A stretch of 58,552 bases of DNA from Verrucomicrobium sp. BvORR034 (GCF_000739635.1 NZ_BATQ01000140.1:1-58552), one strand, 5' to 3'; numbered from the stretch's first letter, positions 9,338 to 18,025 are shown. A program made the numbers and translations. Notes: a model not told the origin generated them from the letters alone.

Positions 9338-10039
9338 TCAACGGCGGTACACGCGGGCACGCGCCGTGCGGCTGTCGATCTGGATCGTGGCGAAGTCTGC
9401 GGGCAGATCGTCCGCGGAAGCGGTCACGTCTCTTTCCCGCACCACAGTGAGCGTCCATGACTGGCCCGCGGGCAGAGCGCAACGGCCGTCAGGAAGGAAG
9501 ACGAACTCCTGATATTTCCTCAATCCCCCATCCGGGCCCGCCACTGTGCCGCTGGCCACGGAAGGATGTTCCCCCAGCAAGGTGGAGTAGGCGTCGGAAG
9601 GATGAAACACAAAGCCAGATGGCAGCCGCTCCGGCGATGAGGCAGCTTTGAATTCCGGCTCGTAGCTGCCTGGCAGAGGGCGCTGGTAACCGGTGGCGGA
9701 GGGATCTACAACTGCCTCCACCATGCCGATCTGCACGCCCCGCCATGAGAGAGCCCCCAGATCATCCCTCTCCTCAGTGATCCGCACGATGACCGGGCGG
9801 TTCTTCGTCATCGCGGTCTGGCGGGCCGTGTCCAGCTGAGTCTTCACATTCTGAATGGCCTGACGGAAGTTCATAGAATTCACCACCCCCTGGGAGACAC
9901 CTGCTGTAAGTGAGAGCATGAGAGCCATGATGGTAACCACCAGCAGCAGCTCGATGAGAGTGAATCCGGCCTGACAGCGCGCAGAACTCCTTCTTCGATC
10001 TAACCACAAAACAGCTCGGGAGGTCGGAGGGGTGCTCAT
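9338..10039 (-). CDS. Verru_Chthon cassette protein D (prepilin)
   Basis: 233 aa. Classical type IV prepilin N-terminus: basic leader, then CQAG|FTLIELLLVVTIMALM, with cleavage after Gly25, mature Phe1 and Glu5 (residue 30). The globular part is short and carries a GspH/FimT flavour (Q.....TARQTAMTKNRPVIVRI), a region typical of minor pseudopilins. It matches the D member of the Verru_Chthon cassette by position and size. It lies 38 bp downstream of C. Processing would need a prepilin peptidase encoded elsewhere. Confidence 0.85.
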   Translation of the reverse strand: MSTPPTSRAVLWLDRRRSSARCQAGFTLIELLLVVTIMALMLSLTAGVSQGVVNSMNFRQAIQNVKTQLDTARQTAMTKNRPVIVRITEERDDLGALSWRGVQIGMVEAVVDPSATGYQRPLPGSYEPEFKAASSPERLPSGFVFHPSDAYSTLLGEHPSVASGTVAGPDGGLRKYQEFVFLPDGRCALPAGQSWTLTVVRERDVTASADDLPADFATIQIDSRTARARVYRR

Positions 10040-10077
10040 GAGACTTTGAGGCAGAGGGTTGGAATGCCTCGCGAGGC

Positions 10078-11187
10078 TTAGGGGAGTTCATTCCACCGGG
10101 CGTTGCGCAGCCGGATGGTCGTGGAGAAGGTGCGAAAACGCAGATTCCTGTCTGTGAGGGCGCTTTCGAACTGCTCAAGATCGGCATCAAACTTCGTGGC
10201 GTCCTGGAAGATCCCCGAGGGATGGAGATTGGGCATCGCTGAGCCGCTCTCCTCGGCGAGCCGCTGGGCGGAAGGCTCATCCAATGCCACCAGCGTGACC
10301 CGCAGCATGGGCGGGAGCTGATGGCGGGTGCGCTGCATCAAGGCAATGCTGGTGGCTGCGTGTTGATAGGCCCGCGTGTCATAGAAGTAGGTCGGTGCGA
10401 TACCCGTCTCCTTTTCCGTGGTGGCGGTCTCCGGCACGGGGCTCAGGGGACTGACGACGAGCGCCACCACATTCTCCGCCAGAGTGTGCGAATGTCCCGC
10501 AGCAGCAGCTGTTCGGAACCAGGAGTAGAGCCCGGCAGCACTGGTCTGGTTGTTCAATCCCGCGGCATAGGTTCGCAAGGCCTCTGCAGGCACCTGCAGT
10601 TCCTTAAGCCGGAAGCGATGCCGGCGAGGCGAGGTGGATCCCGCATTCAGGAATCCGGCCCGTTGACCGTCATCGTCGCCGAATTCGAGATAGTAACCCC
10701 AGCTGTTCAACAAGGTGCCAAGCTCACTCCAGGCCGGGTTGTCGGTGAGACCAAAGGTCCCGTGAAAAAAGATGGCATGTCCTGGGTGAGATCCAGCAGA
10801 AAGCAGGGCATTGGGCCCGCTGGTGGCAGGACCGCTCACGAAGTGCAGATCGGACTCCAGATCATAGCGAGTGGGCACCGCGCTGGTGTCTGGCGGAGAA
10901 CCTGGATACTGAAAATCATAGTAGGGATTCAACTCACAGGTGGAGAGCCGGCGGGTGATGCTGTCAAAGGCCGCCTGTGACTCCTGAAACTGACTGAAAC
11001 GGGCTTCACCGATGCGCAGCTGATTGAGCACGGCGCCCACCATCTCGCCCATGGCAACCAGGACGATGGAGAAGATCGCCAGACTGGTCAGGAGTTCCAC
11101 CAGACTGAATCCGCGTGAAGGTGGCCGCTGGAGATGGGGACACAGTGGGGGCTTTGCGCCCCAGGAGGCGGGGATCGGGGGCTTCAT
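10078..11187 (-). CDS. Verru_Chthon cassette protein C (prepilin)
   Basis: 369 aa. Prepilin signal PSRG|FSLVELLTSLAIFSIVLVAM with cleavage after Gly26 and Glu5 at residue 31. A GspJ-like pattern follows (QESQAAFDSITRRLSTCEL), in which a long helix precedes a beta-rich domain. It matches cassette protein C. The start lies 12 bp after the stop of B, so the genes are surely cotranscribed. No enzymatic motif is seen. Confidence 0.85.
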   Translation of the reverse strand: MKPPIPASWGAKPPLCPHLQRPPSRGFSLVELLTSLAIFSIVLVAMGEMVGAVLNQLRIGEARFSQFQESQAAFDSITRRLSTCELNPYYDFQYPGSPPDTSAVPTRYDLESDLHFVSGPATSGPNALLSAGSHPGHAIFFHGTFGLTDNPAWSELGTLLNSWGYYLEFGDDDGQRAGFLNAGSTSPRRHRFRLKELQVPAEALRTYAAGLNNQTSAAGLYSWFRTAAAAGHSHTLAENVVALVVSPLSPVPETATTEKETGIAPTYFYDTRAYQHAATSIALMQRTRHQLPPMLRVTLVALDEPSAQRLAEESGSAMPNLHPSGIFQDATKFDADLEQFESALTDRNLRFRTFSTTIRLRNARWNELP

Positions 11188-11199
11188 GGGTGGAGGAGG

Positions 11200-11853
11200 T
11201 CAGGCACCCTTGCCAGTATTGATGATGAGCCCATGCCCCACCCTCACCGAGGCCGGAGTGGGTTTCCCCTGCTCGAGCGCGGTGAGCGCCTCCGTCAGCA
11301 GGCGCTCACCATGGCGGGCACCGGCGGGTGAGATGAGCGTCGTAACCTTCCGCTGCATCCCGTTGCTCACCGGAGCATTGCCGGTGGTAAGCGTGAGTCC
11401 AGGTGGTGCAATGTGCACCTTGGCCACAAAGGCAACCTCAGGGCTGTTCTCCCCATCCTTCACGAGATGGCCTTGATCATTGAAGTAGAGGGTGTCCCGC
11501 CCCCAGTTATCCAGGTCCTTCCAGCGGGCCTGTTGCATCTCACCGAGGAGTTGGTTGGTGATGCGGGAGCCGATCGTGTTGACGCCGGCCTTGAGGCTCG
11601 TTTCCATGCCCATGGTAAGCATGCCCACCAGAGGCAGCATGACGGAGACCACGAGCCCCACGGTGACAACCATTTCCACCAGGGTGGAGCCAGCAGCGTG
11701 GGATCTGCGGCGTCCTGCGCAGACGCGCAGTCCGGGCTTGTCAGCAGCGGATGCGGCAATCGCCGGAACATCCCACATGGGAGTGAATGACGGGGCATCT
11801 GCCGGCTCCAGGCCTGTCGCAGCACTACGGGGGTCGTGGATTTCCAGTTTCAT
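11200..11853 (-). CDS. Verru_Chthon cassette protein B (prepilin)
   Basis: 217 aa from ATG 11853. The open frame continues to 11964, but that stretch is AT-rich, holds the motif shared with 14563-14584 and reads as non-coding leader. Cleavage would follow Gly55 in HAAG|STLVEMVVTVGLVVSVMLPLVGM, with Glu5 at residue 60, so the leader peptide is unusually long (55 residues). GspI-like features follow (TNQLLGEMQQARW). It is the first gene of the cassette and is transcribed away from the PEP-CTERM gene at 12348. Confidence 0.8.
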   Translation of the reverse strand: MKLEIHDPRSAATGLEPADAPSFTPMWDVPAIAASAADKPGLRVCAGRRRSHAAGSTLVEMVVTVGLVVSVMLPLVGMLTMGMETSLKAGVNTIGSRITNQLLGEMQQARWKDLDNWGRDTLYFNDQGHLVKDGENSPEVAFVAKVHIAPPGLTLTTGNAPVSNGMQRKVTTLISPAGARHGERLLTEALTALEQGKPTPASVRVGHGLIINTGKGA

Positions 11854-12347
11854 AGGAGGGTGAATTTTGAAACCACCTGGCATCATAGCGGAACGCGTGC
11901 CGAAATGAATAATATTTATCAATGCAAACTGGACCCAAAATGATGCAAAAGTGATCCAAGGCACTCATCACCCGCTTTTTCACACGCCATTTTCAGCTCA
12001 CTTTCCGCCGCCGATCCTTGTTTCAAAGGGCTCCATTGGGTTCCTCCCCATAACACATCACCACCCTTGTCCACCACGAAAAAACAGGGACACCAGCGGC
12101 ATCCAGGGCCATTTTTTCACTTATAAGACCCTGTTTTTAGACCAAATCTCACCACCAACCCCTGGAGTCAAGCCCCGCACCAGCGGGCCTCCGAACCCCA
12201 TCACTCCACGGCTCACATCCTATTAACGCACTTAATGGTATGAATATGACCTGACAAAAGTCTACAACTCAGCCACCGGCGAAACGGCTCCACACTGGCA
12301 AGGGGCACGCATTCCGCTACCATACGGCGGCATCATCAACTCCTGAA
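11854..12347. other. divergent intergenic region
   Basis: About 490 bp between the prepilin cassette and the PEP-CTERM gene. It holds a shared motif (11919-11951) and an inverted repeat AAAACAGGG (12081-12089) / CCCTGTTTT (12129-12137), and it is AT-richer than its surroundings. It must contain both promoters. On the minus strand TTGGGT, 18 bases, TATTAT is a possible promoter for cassette B. No gene is seen. Confidence 0.5.
11919..11951 (+). promoter_or_regulatory. shared ATGCAAA-type motif, copy 1
   Basis: TCAATGCAAACTG, ten bases, then GATGCAAAAG. The same two blocks, fused without the spacer, lie at 14563-14584. This copy is 66 bp upstream of cassette gene B. A common regulator is possible but unproven. 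Confidence 0.35.
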
Positions 12348-14486
12348 ATGCGCATGATGCCTAGAACCCTCTCCCGTCGGCCCATTCCCTGTGTTCCACG
12401 GAAACCCCTCCGCAGCCGGGCTGCACGGTTGCTTCTCAATACCCTGCTCCTGGGTCTGACCGCGGTCGCAACCCATGGCCAGTCAGTCTGGCAGGGCACG
12501 GTCAACAATTCGTGGGCGACGGCCGGCAACTGGTCAGGCGGCGCACCGAGCACGACCTCCGGCAGCCCGTCGAACATCAGCATGGGAGGCTTTGACCTCA
12601 ACGGGGACACGCTGACACTGGATGGCACCTATCACGTCAACAGCCTCGTCGTTTTGGGCGCGGACTACGGGCTCACCGACAAGCAGCTGGCAGCTGCGGG
12701 CACGGCGGGATCCAAACTGGTATTTCAAGCCACAGCAGGCGGCACGAACCCCTCACTTACTCTTAACATGCTGGGGACTGGCACAGTGACAGATCACCGC
12801 AGCCTCACACTGGGGGCTGACATGGTGCTGGAGGACGACCTCACGCTCACCCGCGTCGGCGGAGGCTCCACCAGCACTTTCCGCCGGGTGACGCTGGATG
12901 GGGTGATCAGCGGAGACGGGGCTTTGACCCTTACCAGCAACACCACCTCCAGCGGTGGACGCATCCTCTTCAACCGGCACAACACCTTCACCGGCGACGT
13001 GCACATCCTGGCGGGGTATGTGGCCCAGGCCTATGCTGACAGTTTGGGTGCGGGAAACAAGACGCTGTACTTTGCCGACACGGGAGCGGTTACCTGGGAT
13101 CTGACGGCAAGCACCATCAGCGCCGCCAACGGGGGCACCACCATCAGCTACAACATCGCCCTCTCCACCCTCAGCGGAGCGCGCGCCCTCCTGCTGCATG
13201 GTGGCACCACGCAACGCCAGCTCAGATTTACCGGCAACTTGACTGGCGGCTCGGCAATTCCGTCCGTGGTCTCGCTCTGGCTGATCGCACAGAACAACCA
13301 GCAGCTCATCTTCGAGGGGGCAAACATGTCCTTTGGTGGCAAGGTGACGGCGCGATACGGGTCTGAAGTGGTGATCGCCGCGGCCAATGCCAGCGGCGTG
13401 GCGTGGGAGAACGTCTCAGAGATCTCGTGGAGCGAGACGCTGCTGGCTGGCACCCACCAGTCAGGCTTTCTGCTGCGGGGAGACTTCACCTTTCATGGAG
13501 ATGTGTCGGTGATGAACACGACATCCGACTACACCGACAAACTAAGTGTGGGGCAAATCAACCACAACGGTGCCGCGTATGACGCCACATTCACCGGAGA
13601 CATCCGCATTCTGGAGAGCGACTACCGCTCGGTTAACCTTGTGTCAGAGAGCGGGGGCAGCGCGACCTTTCAAGGCAACATCGTGATCGCGGGGGAGCAG
13701 GGCATGGATGTGAATCAACTGGTCAATCCCACGACAAGCGGAGGCACCATCAGATACTATGAAGCGGCCCCCACGGGCACTGTGGTGCTGGGGGCAACAT
13801 CCCGAGTCGCGTCAACGCTGAACGGCACGGGTTCCATCGGAGTTGCGGAAGTCATGCGAGGCACCCTGTTGGTTAACACCTCGCACTTCTACGGCAATTT
13901 GGATGTGTACGCAGGAGCTCGCGCGGGCGGCACCGGCAAAGTCACGGGAGATGTCTTCTTGTACGGCGGCGCACCAGGTGGTGAACTTTCCGCAGGCGGT
14001 GGCGCGACTTCGCCAGTGGGGAGTCTGGAGGTGACTGGCACTGTGTATGTGAATGCCGGAGCCCGGGTGGTGTTTGACGTGGCCGGGGCGACCTTCAACG
14101 TCGGCGGCACGTCAGTGGAGGACATCGCCACTCTGTTTGCCTCGCAATTGGAAGACGTGGGAGATCATGACCATCTGGAGATAACAGGGGCCTTGAACCT
14201 GTCAGCCGTCCAAAGCCTCCACTTCAACCCGCTCAACGGCTACAAGCCAACCTGGGGCGATGCCTTCCACCTGCTGGACTTTGGCGTCCTGAACGCCGGT
14301 GCACTGACAGCGGAACAGATGTGGCTCCTGCCAACCCTGGCGGATGCAAACTGGGAATGGAACTTTGACCTCTTTGCCCAGCACGGCATCCTGGTGGTGA
14401 CACCCGAGCCGACGCGGGGTGTGCTGTTGCTGCTGGCAGCTATGGGAGCCATCCTGCGCCGAAATCGGATGAAGCGCACATTCTAA
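12348..14486 (+). CDS. PEP-CTERM beta-helix surface protein
   Basis: 712 aa. The long basic leader ends in a hydrophobic stretch (LLLNTLLLGLTAVATHG) for Sec export. The body is low in charge and rich in Gly/Thr/Ser, with repeated beta-strand units. GDGALTLTS...NTFTGDVHILAG (about residues 185-225) matches the autotransporter-associated beta-strand repeat. There is no C-terminal beta-barrel. Instead the last 28 residues form a PEP-CTERM sorting signal: TPEPTR, a hydrophobic stretch, then RRNRMKR, which in known systems is processed by an exosortase. It is divergent from the prepilin cassette, an association seen in related genomes. It is probably an exported surface or matrix protein and perhaps a client of the cassette machinery. 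Confidence 0.85.
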   Translation: MRMMPRTLSRRPIPCVPRKPLRSRAARLLLNTLLLGLTAVATHGQSVWQGTVNNSWATAGNWSGGAPSTTSGSPSNISMGGFDLNGDTLTLDGTYHVNSLVVLGADYGLTDKQLAAAGTAGSKLVFQATAGGTNPSLTLNMLGTGTVTDHRSLTLGADMVLEDDLTLTRVGGGSTSTFRRVTLDGVISGDGALTLTSNTTSSGGRILFNRHNTFTGDVHILAGYVAQAYADSLGAGNKTLYFADTGAVTWDLTASTISAANGGTTISYNIALSTLSGARALLLHGGTTQRQLRFTGNLTGGSAIPSVVSLWLIAQNNQQLIFEGANMSFGGKVTARYGSEVVIAAANASGVAWENVSEISWSETLLAGTHQSGFLLRGDFTFHGDVSVMNTTSDYTDKLSVGQINHNGAAYDATFTGDIRILESDYRSVNLVSESGGSATFQGNIVIAGEQGMDVNQLVNPTTSGGTIRYYEAAPTGTVVLGATSRVASTLNGTGSIGVAEVMRGTLLVNTSHFYGNLDVYAGARAGGTGKVTGDVFLYGGAPGGELSAGGGATSPVGSLEVTGTVYVNAGARVVFDVAGATFNVGGTSVEDIATLFASQLEDVGDHDHLEITGALNLSAVQSLHFNPLNGYKPTWGDAFHLLDFGVLNAGALTAEQMWLLPTLADANWEWNFDLFAQHGILVVTPEPTRGVLLLLAAMGAILRRNRMKRTF

Positions 14487-14562
14487 GCAGACGGAATGCG
14501 GGTGACCGAATTGAATGGCTTGGCCATCACGCCCTTCTTTTGCATTTCAAACGTCGTCTCAT

Positions 14563-14584
14563 TCAATGTAAACTGATGCAAAAA
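14563..14584 (+). promoter_or_regulatory. shared ATGCAAA-type motif, copy 2
   Basis: TCAATGTAAACTG joined directly to GATGCAAAA, 46 bp upstream of the start chosen for the lipoprotein at 14630. With an upstream TTTTGCAT (about 14538) it forms an inverted pair. See the copy at 11919. Confidence 0.35.
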
Positions 14585-14629
14585 CGGGCTACACCCTCAG
14601 GGTGGGTCCGCACTTCCGCTTCCGTTTGC

Positions 14630-15373
14630 ATGTCTCAAACCTCCATCATCTGCCTGCGCTTCGCCCTTCTCACGCTACTGCTTACGGCATGTGATCCCAA
14701 GTCCTCCCCGGCCCCCACCCCTCCTGTAGCACAGCCCGCCGCACCCACTCTATCCGAGCCTTCCCCGACCACGCCCCTTGCCGCGGTGCAGTCCATTATC
14801 GCCCGGCAGCTCAAGGTCCCCGTTGCGAGCATCAAGCCCGAGTCCACCCTCGCCTCCCTCGGTGCCGATGACCTTGACGTCGTCGAGATCGTGATGGCCA
14901 CCGAGGAAGCGCTGGACATCACCATCCCCGACGAGGCCCTCGGTCCGATCCAGGCCCCGCCTGGCACCCCGCCCCTGCCAGCCCGGCTCACTGTTGGAGC
15001 ATTTGTCGGCATTGCCTCCGAAGCCCCCCAGGCCAAATTCACCTCCCCCAAGCTCGACGAACCCCACGACGGCACCCTGCGCCTCGCCCAAGTCGGAGCC
15101 TATCAAGACCTCAGCCAGCTTCCCAACCCCCGGGGATATGAGCTCGTGTTCGTACCAGAGCTCTCCGCACTCGAAGCCGCTGCCGCACAAAAGCTCGGCC
15201 AGAAACTCACCGGGCCGGAACGCCTCACGCTCAAAAACAAGGCCATCGTCATGGCCATGCCTCCCGCTGACGCTGCCAAGTTCAAGGAACAACGCAGCCG
15301 TCCAGCAGCCACCGGGGTGACTACCGCCCCGCATGCACCTGAGTCTGTCGCCCCAGCGACTCCGCTGAAATGA
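14630..15373 (+). CDS. lipoprotein with a serine-less acyl-carrier-protein-like domain
   Basis: 247 aa from ATG 14630, which places a lipoprotein signal peptide (lipobox LLTAC, Cys21) at the N-terminus. A frame open from 14540 would bury it. After a Pro-rich linker, residues about 50-130 read like an acyl carrier protein: VQSIIARQLKV, then LGADDLDVVEIVMATEEALDIT, IPDEA, and LTVGAFV. In true ACPs the motif is GADSL and Ser carries phosphopantetheine. Here that residue is Asp81 (GAC at 14870-14872), so it cannot be loaded. The ACP-like helix II and III pattern is otherwise intact. The C-terminal 110 residues are unrecognised. A lipid-anchored periplasmic ACP fold suggests a binding or scaffolding role. 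The next gene encodes a membrane protein 36 bp downstream. Confidence 0.7.
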   Translation: MSQTSIICLRFALLTLLLTACDPKSSPAPTPPVAQPAAPTLSEPSPTTPLAAVQSIIARQLKVPVASIKPESTLASLGADDLDVVEIVMATEEALDITIPDEALGPIQAPPGTPPLPARLTVGAFVGIASEAPQAKFTSPKLDEPHDGTLRLAQVGAYQDLSQLPNPRGYELVFVPELSALEAAAAQKLGQKLTGPERLTLKNKAIVMAMPPADAAKFKEQRSRPAATGVTTAPHAPESVAPATPLK

Positions 15374-15409
15374 GGAACCTCGTCGCATCTGCGACATCAC
15401 CCCTTCACC

Positions 15410-16378
15410 ATGCAGCCCTTGCTCGCCGGCGGCGCCCCCACCAGTTTCCCTGATCAACTGGCTCTCACGGTCACGGCACTCATACTGGTCTTCCCGGCGG
15501 CATGCCTTCTCGCAGCGTTGCTACAGCCTGCACCCCTTTCAGCCCGGGCTCTTGAGATCCTTAACACTTCCACCCGTTGGTGCCGATATGCCCTCGGCCT
15601 CGCCATTTTCGGCATTGCCATGGTCGAGCTTTCCATGCTCCTGCAGGGCTACGCCATCTACGACAACCTCAGTAGCCATGTCTTCTGGGTCCACCCGCAT
15701 CTTGGCACTGGCACCGTCTCTCTGCTCCTCATACTTGGCTGCCACCTGCTTCGCCGCAGGGCCTCCCCTTTGCCGCATTCCCAGACTCTCACCGCGACTT
15801 CAACCTTCGTCACTCCCTACAAGGCGTGGGCCCTTCTTCTCATCATCGCAGCGGGTGCTGCTCTGCTCTTCCACCGCCATCCGTTGTTTCACATCCCCGT
15901 CGCCATTTGGGCCATCGTCATCATCACAGCCTCCGCTATCGCCGCAGGCGACTTCCTGGTGCCATTGCCGGTCCTCACCGATCCCGCCCACCCGTCCACT
16001 CATGCCTCCACTCTCTGGCGCACACTCTCTCGCACCCTTCTTGTCGCCGTTCCCAGCGTGCTGACTCTCGCACTCACCATCGCCGCCTCCCTGGGCCTCG
16101 CCCGCTGGCAAGAACATCTGGCCCGCCGCCATGGTGATCACCTCGTCAGCCAGCTTGAGGAAATCACCCGCCACGGCACCCAGCACTATCCGGCGGCACT
16201 CCCCCACGCTCCCGAGTTCATCGCCCCTTGGTATCTCACTGTGTCCGTCACCTACCTGCCCGACGACTCTCGACGGGGCTACCACCTCAGCCACCCCCTC
16301 GCCCTCCATCCAGGTGCCCAGATGCGCCGCGACACCCATTCCCCCAACTGGTACTGGTGGGGCTCGTCCGACTGGTAA
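15410..16378 (+). CDS. multi-pass membrane protein, unknown function
   Basis: 322 aa with about six predicted membrane segments (near residues 17-38, 60-79, 99-112, 139-155, 160-178 and 210-232). A C-terminal soluble part of about 90 residues is rich in His, Tyr and Trp and ends in SPNWYWWGSSDW. No family was recognised. It follows the ACP-like lipoprotein by 36 bp on the same strand and is probably cotranscribed. The start at ATG 15410 gives a short periplasmic or cytoplasmic lead before the first helix. Confidence 0.65.
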   Translation: MQPLLAGGAPTSFPDQLALTVTALILVFPAACLLAALLQPAPLSARALEILNTSTRWCRYALGLAIFGIAMVELSMLLQGYAIYDNLSSHVFWVHPHLGTGTVSLLLILGCHLLRRRASPLPHSQTLTATSTFVTPYKAWALLLIIAAGAALLFHRHPLFHIPVAIWAIVIITASAIAAGDFLVPLPVLTDPAHPSTHASTLWRTLSRTLLVAVPSVLTLALTIAASLGLARWQEHLARRHGDHLVSQLEEITRHGTQHYPAALPHAPEFIAPWYLTVSVTYLPDDSRRGYHLSHPLALHPGAQMRRDTHSPNWYWWGSSDW

Positions 16379-16554
16379 GGCCCTGGCCTTCAAGCCCCTG
16401 CAAGCGTGACGTCTCAGCCTCCGCGCGGTTCTGGAAACCATACAAAAAATCCCCTTCCCTTGCTCCGCCTCTGCATTACAATTGCGCCCGGCCAGGAGGC
16501 TCAGCGCACAGGGTATCTTACATACACCGCTGAACCTCCGGCGTTCAATGGTCT

Positions 16555-16752
16555 ATGTCCAGTGATGGGATTCAACCTGACTCCACTCCAGAACTTAATA
16601 GCTACGAACTGACACTCACAGACGGGACCCTCCTCGTGGTACATGCCCACCGAGTGAGGGTGCTCCATGAGAAACTGCGCTTCGAGACAGACGGCCAGGA
16701 GCCGCTCGTCATCCCTGCCAGTTCCATCGTCTGTTGGGAAGCCTCCCGGTAA
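16555..16752 (+). CDS. small hypothetical protein
   Basis: 65 aa. The residues YELTLTDGTLLVVHAHRVRV, then LRFETDGQEPLVIPASSIVCWEA, alternate in a way that suggests a small beta-barrel fold, with the pattern x-DGT-x-VxAxRV seen in many short hypothetical proteins. That makes it more credible than the antisense frame over the same DNA. No family is assigned. It may be a stand-alone gene. Confidence 0.45.
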   Translation: MSSDGIQPDSTPELNSYELTLTDGTLLVVHAHRVRVLHEKLRFETDGQEPLVIPASSIVCWEASR

Positions 16753-16862
16753 GCGAATCGAACATTCTCGCTCTGCCTGTTCGATCATCCTTGTTTCCCG
16801 TCGTCACCACCAATCGCTGTTGGCGACTGCCTGACCAATCCGTTCCTGTTGCTCAGTCATTC

Positions 16863-17192
16863 ATGCAATCCGTCACTTACGCGATCAACCGACCGGTCGC
16901 CCTTCTCATTCGCGAAATCCTGCGGAGCACTCCACTCGAGCACGAGTGGGAGAGTGCCGTGATGTGGGATGGCAACCACGACTCACCCGCCGCAGCCTCG
17001 ACGCTCGACTCCGATGCCCCAAAGCTTCACGCCACCGTCAGTGTCGACCTCCTGGAACGGCTCACGGAAGCTGTCTTCAACACGGGCCAAATTCCCACCT
17101 GCGCAGGGAACGATGTGGACCGTCGCGAAGTGGCCAACTTCGTTCACCGCATGAACATCACCGCGAGACGGCGGTTGAACGCATGGGACTGA
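16863..17192 (+). CDS. small hypothetical protein
   Basis: 109 aa from ATG 16863; the frame is open from 16734, but the first 43 residues look non-coding. The sequence is predicted to be mostly helical (PVALLIREILRSTPLEHEWESAV and DLLERLTEAVFN), and the C-terminus RREVANFVHRMNITARRRLNAWD is basic. No homologous family is recognised. It lies 110 bp downstream of the small gene at 16555 on the same strand. Confidence 0.4.
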   Translation: MQSVTYAINRPVALLIREILRSTPLEHEWESAVMWDGNHDSPAAASTLDSDAPKLHATVSVDLLERLTEAVFNTGQIPTCAGNDVDRREVANFVHRMNITARRRLNAWD

Positions 17193-17328
17193 GAAACAAT
17201 GAGGGCGCCCCACCTGCTTACTTACACACTACCCAAAAGGATAGGCGAATTTCACCGACCCCATGAAGTAAAGTCTTGATCTATGTGGAAAAACCGGATT
17301 TTTATGAGGGCTCAGTTATTCCACGCAT

Positions 17329-17961
17329 ATGAAAATCAAACTCTTCATTCCAATGGTTCAGGGAACCCATTTCAGGTTCCTGGCAAAAGGCTTGCTCGTC
17401 ACAGCAGGACTGATGGCTTTTGCGGTCACGAGCGCATTTGCGGACTCGGACACAGACGGGGACGGGATCAATGATGACATCGACCCCTATCCCGAAGACA
17501 GCAGCAACTACAGCTCTGCGAATGCCGTTTCCTGGTACGGCGATGTACTGGGCGATGCTGATGGAGACTCAATCCCCAACTATCAGGACAGCAGCCCCTA
17601 TCCTCAAGACAGTGATGGAGATGGGCTTTCGGATTCCGTTGATCCTGCGCCTAACGATCCGTACAACTTCAGCGGCGTCAATTCGACAACTTGGTACGGC
17701 GACGCGAATGGCGATTCGGATGGCGACGGCATTTCCAACTTCTCCGACTCGTACCCTTATGACTACTGGAACGGATGGGGCGATCCAAATGTAGACAGCG
17801 ACAGTGACGGCCTCATAGACAACCAGGATCCCGCCCCCTACGACCAGAGCAACTGGAGCCCATGGAACAGTCTAACCTGGCCAGGCTCCTCAGTGAATGG
17901 CGACGCCGACAGCGATGGGATTTACAACTTCTGGGACTACTCACCCTATCCTGAGCCCTGA
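17329..17961 (+). CDS. secreted protein with thrombospondin type 3-like calcium repeats
   Basis: 210 aa. A signal peptide ends near SAFADSD (residue 38). The remainder consists of about eight acidic units of the form DSDGDGLSDSVDPAPNDP and DADGDSIPNYQDSSPYP, i.e. DxDxDG-type calcium loops as in thrombospondin type 3 repeats. Each unit carries Asp at positions 1, 3, 5 and 9 and a Pro-rich end. Aromatic stretches between the units (WYGDVLGD, WYGDANGD) recur. The protein is very acidic, so it likely folds on binding Ca2+. A strong hairpin terminator follows. A surface or spacer role is inferred. Confidence 0.75.
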   Translation: MKIKLFIPMVQGTHFRFLAKGLLVTAGLMAFAVTSAFADSDTDGDGINDDIDPYPEDSSNYSSANAVSWYGDVLGDADGDSIPNYQDSSPYPQDSDGDGLSDSVDPAPNDPYNFSGVNSTTWYGDANGDSDGDGISNFSDSYPYDYWNGWGDPNVDSDSDGLIDNQDPAPYDQSNWSPWNSLTWPGSSVNGDADSDGIYNFWDYSPYPEP

Positions 17962-17988
17962 TTCTTTTTATCGAACCAGCTCCGACAT

Positions 17989-18025
17989 GGGCTCCTGGCG
18001 CTAGGCTGGGAGCCCTTCTTGTTGT
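17989..18025 (+). terminator. terminator of the calcium-repeat gene
   Basis: GGGCTCC (17989-17995) pairs with GGAGCCC (18009-18015); the loop is about 13 nt, and TTCTTGTTGTT follows. It is 28 bp past the stop at 17961. Confidence 0.6.
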
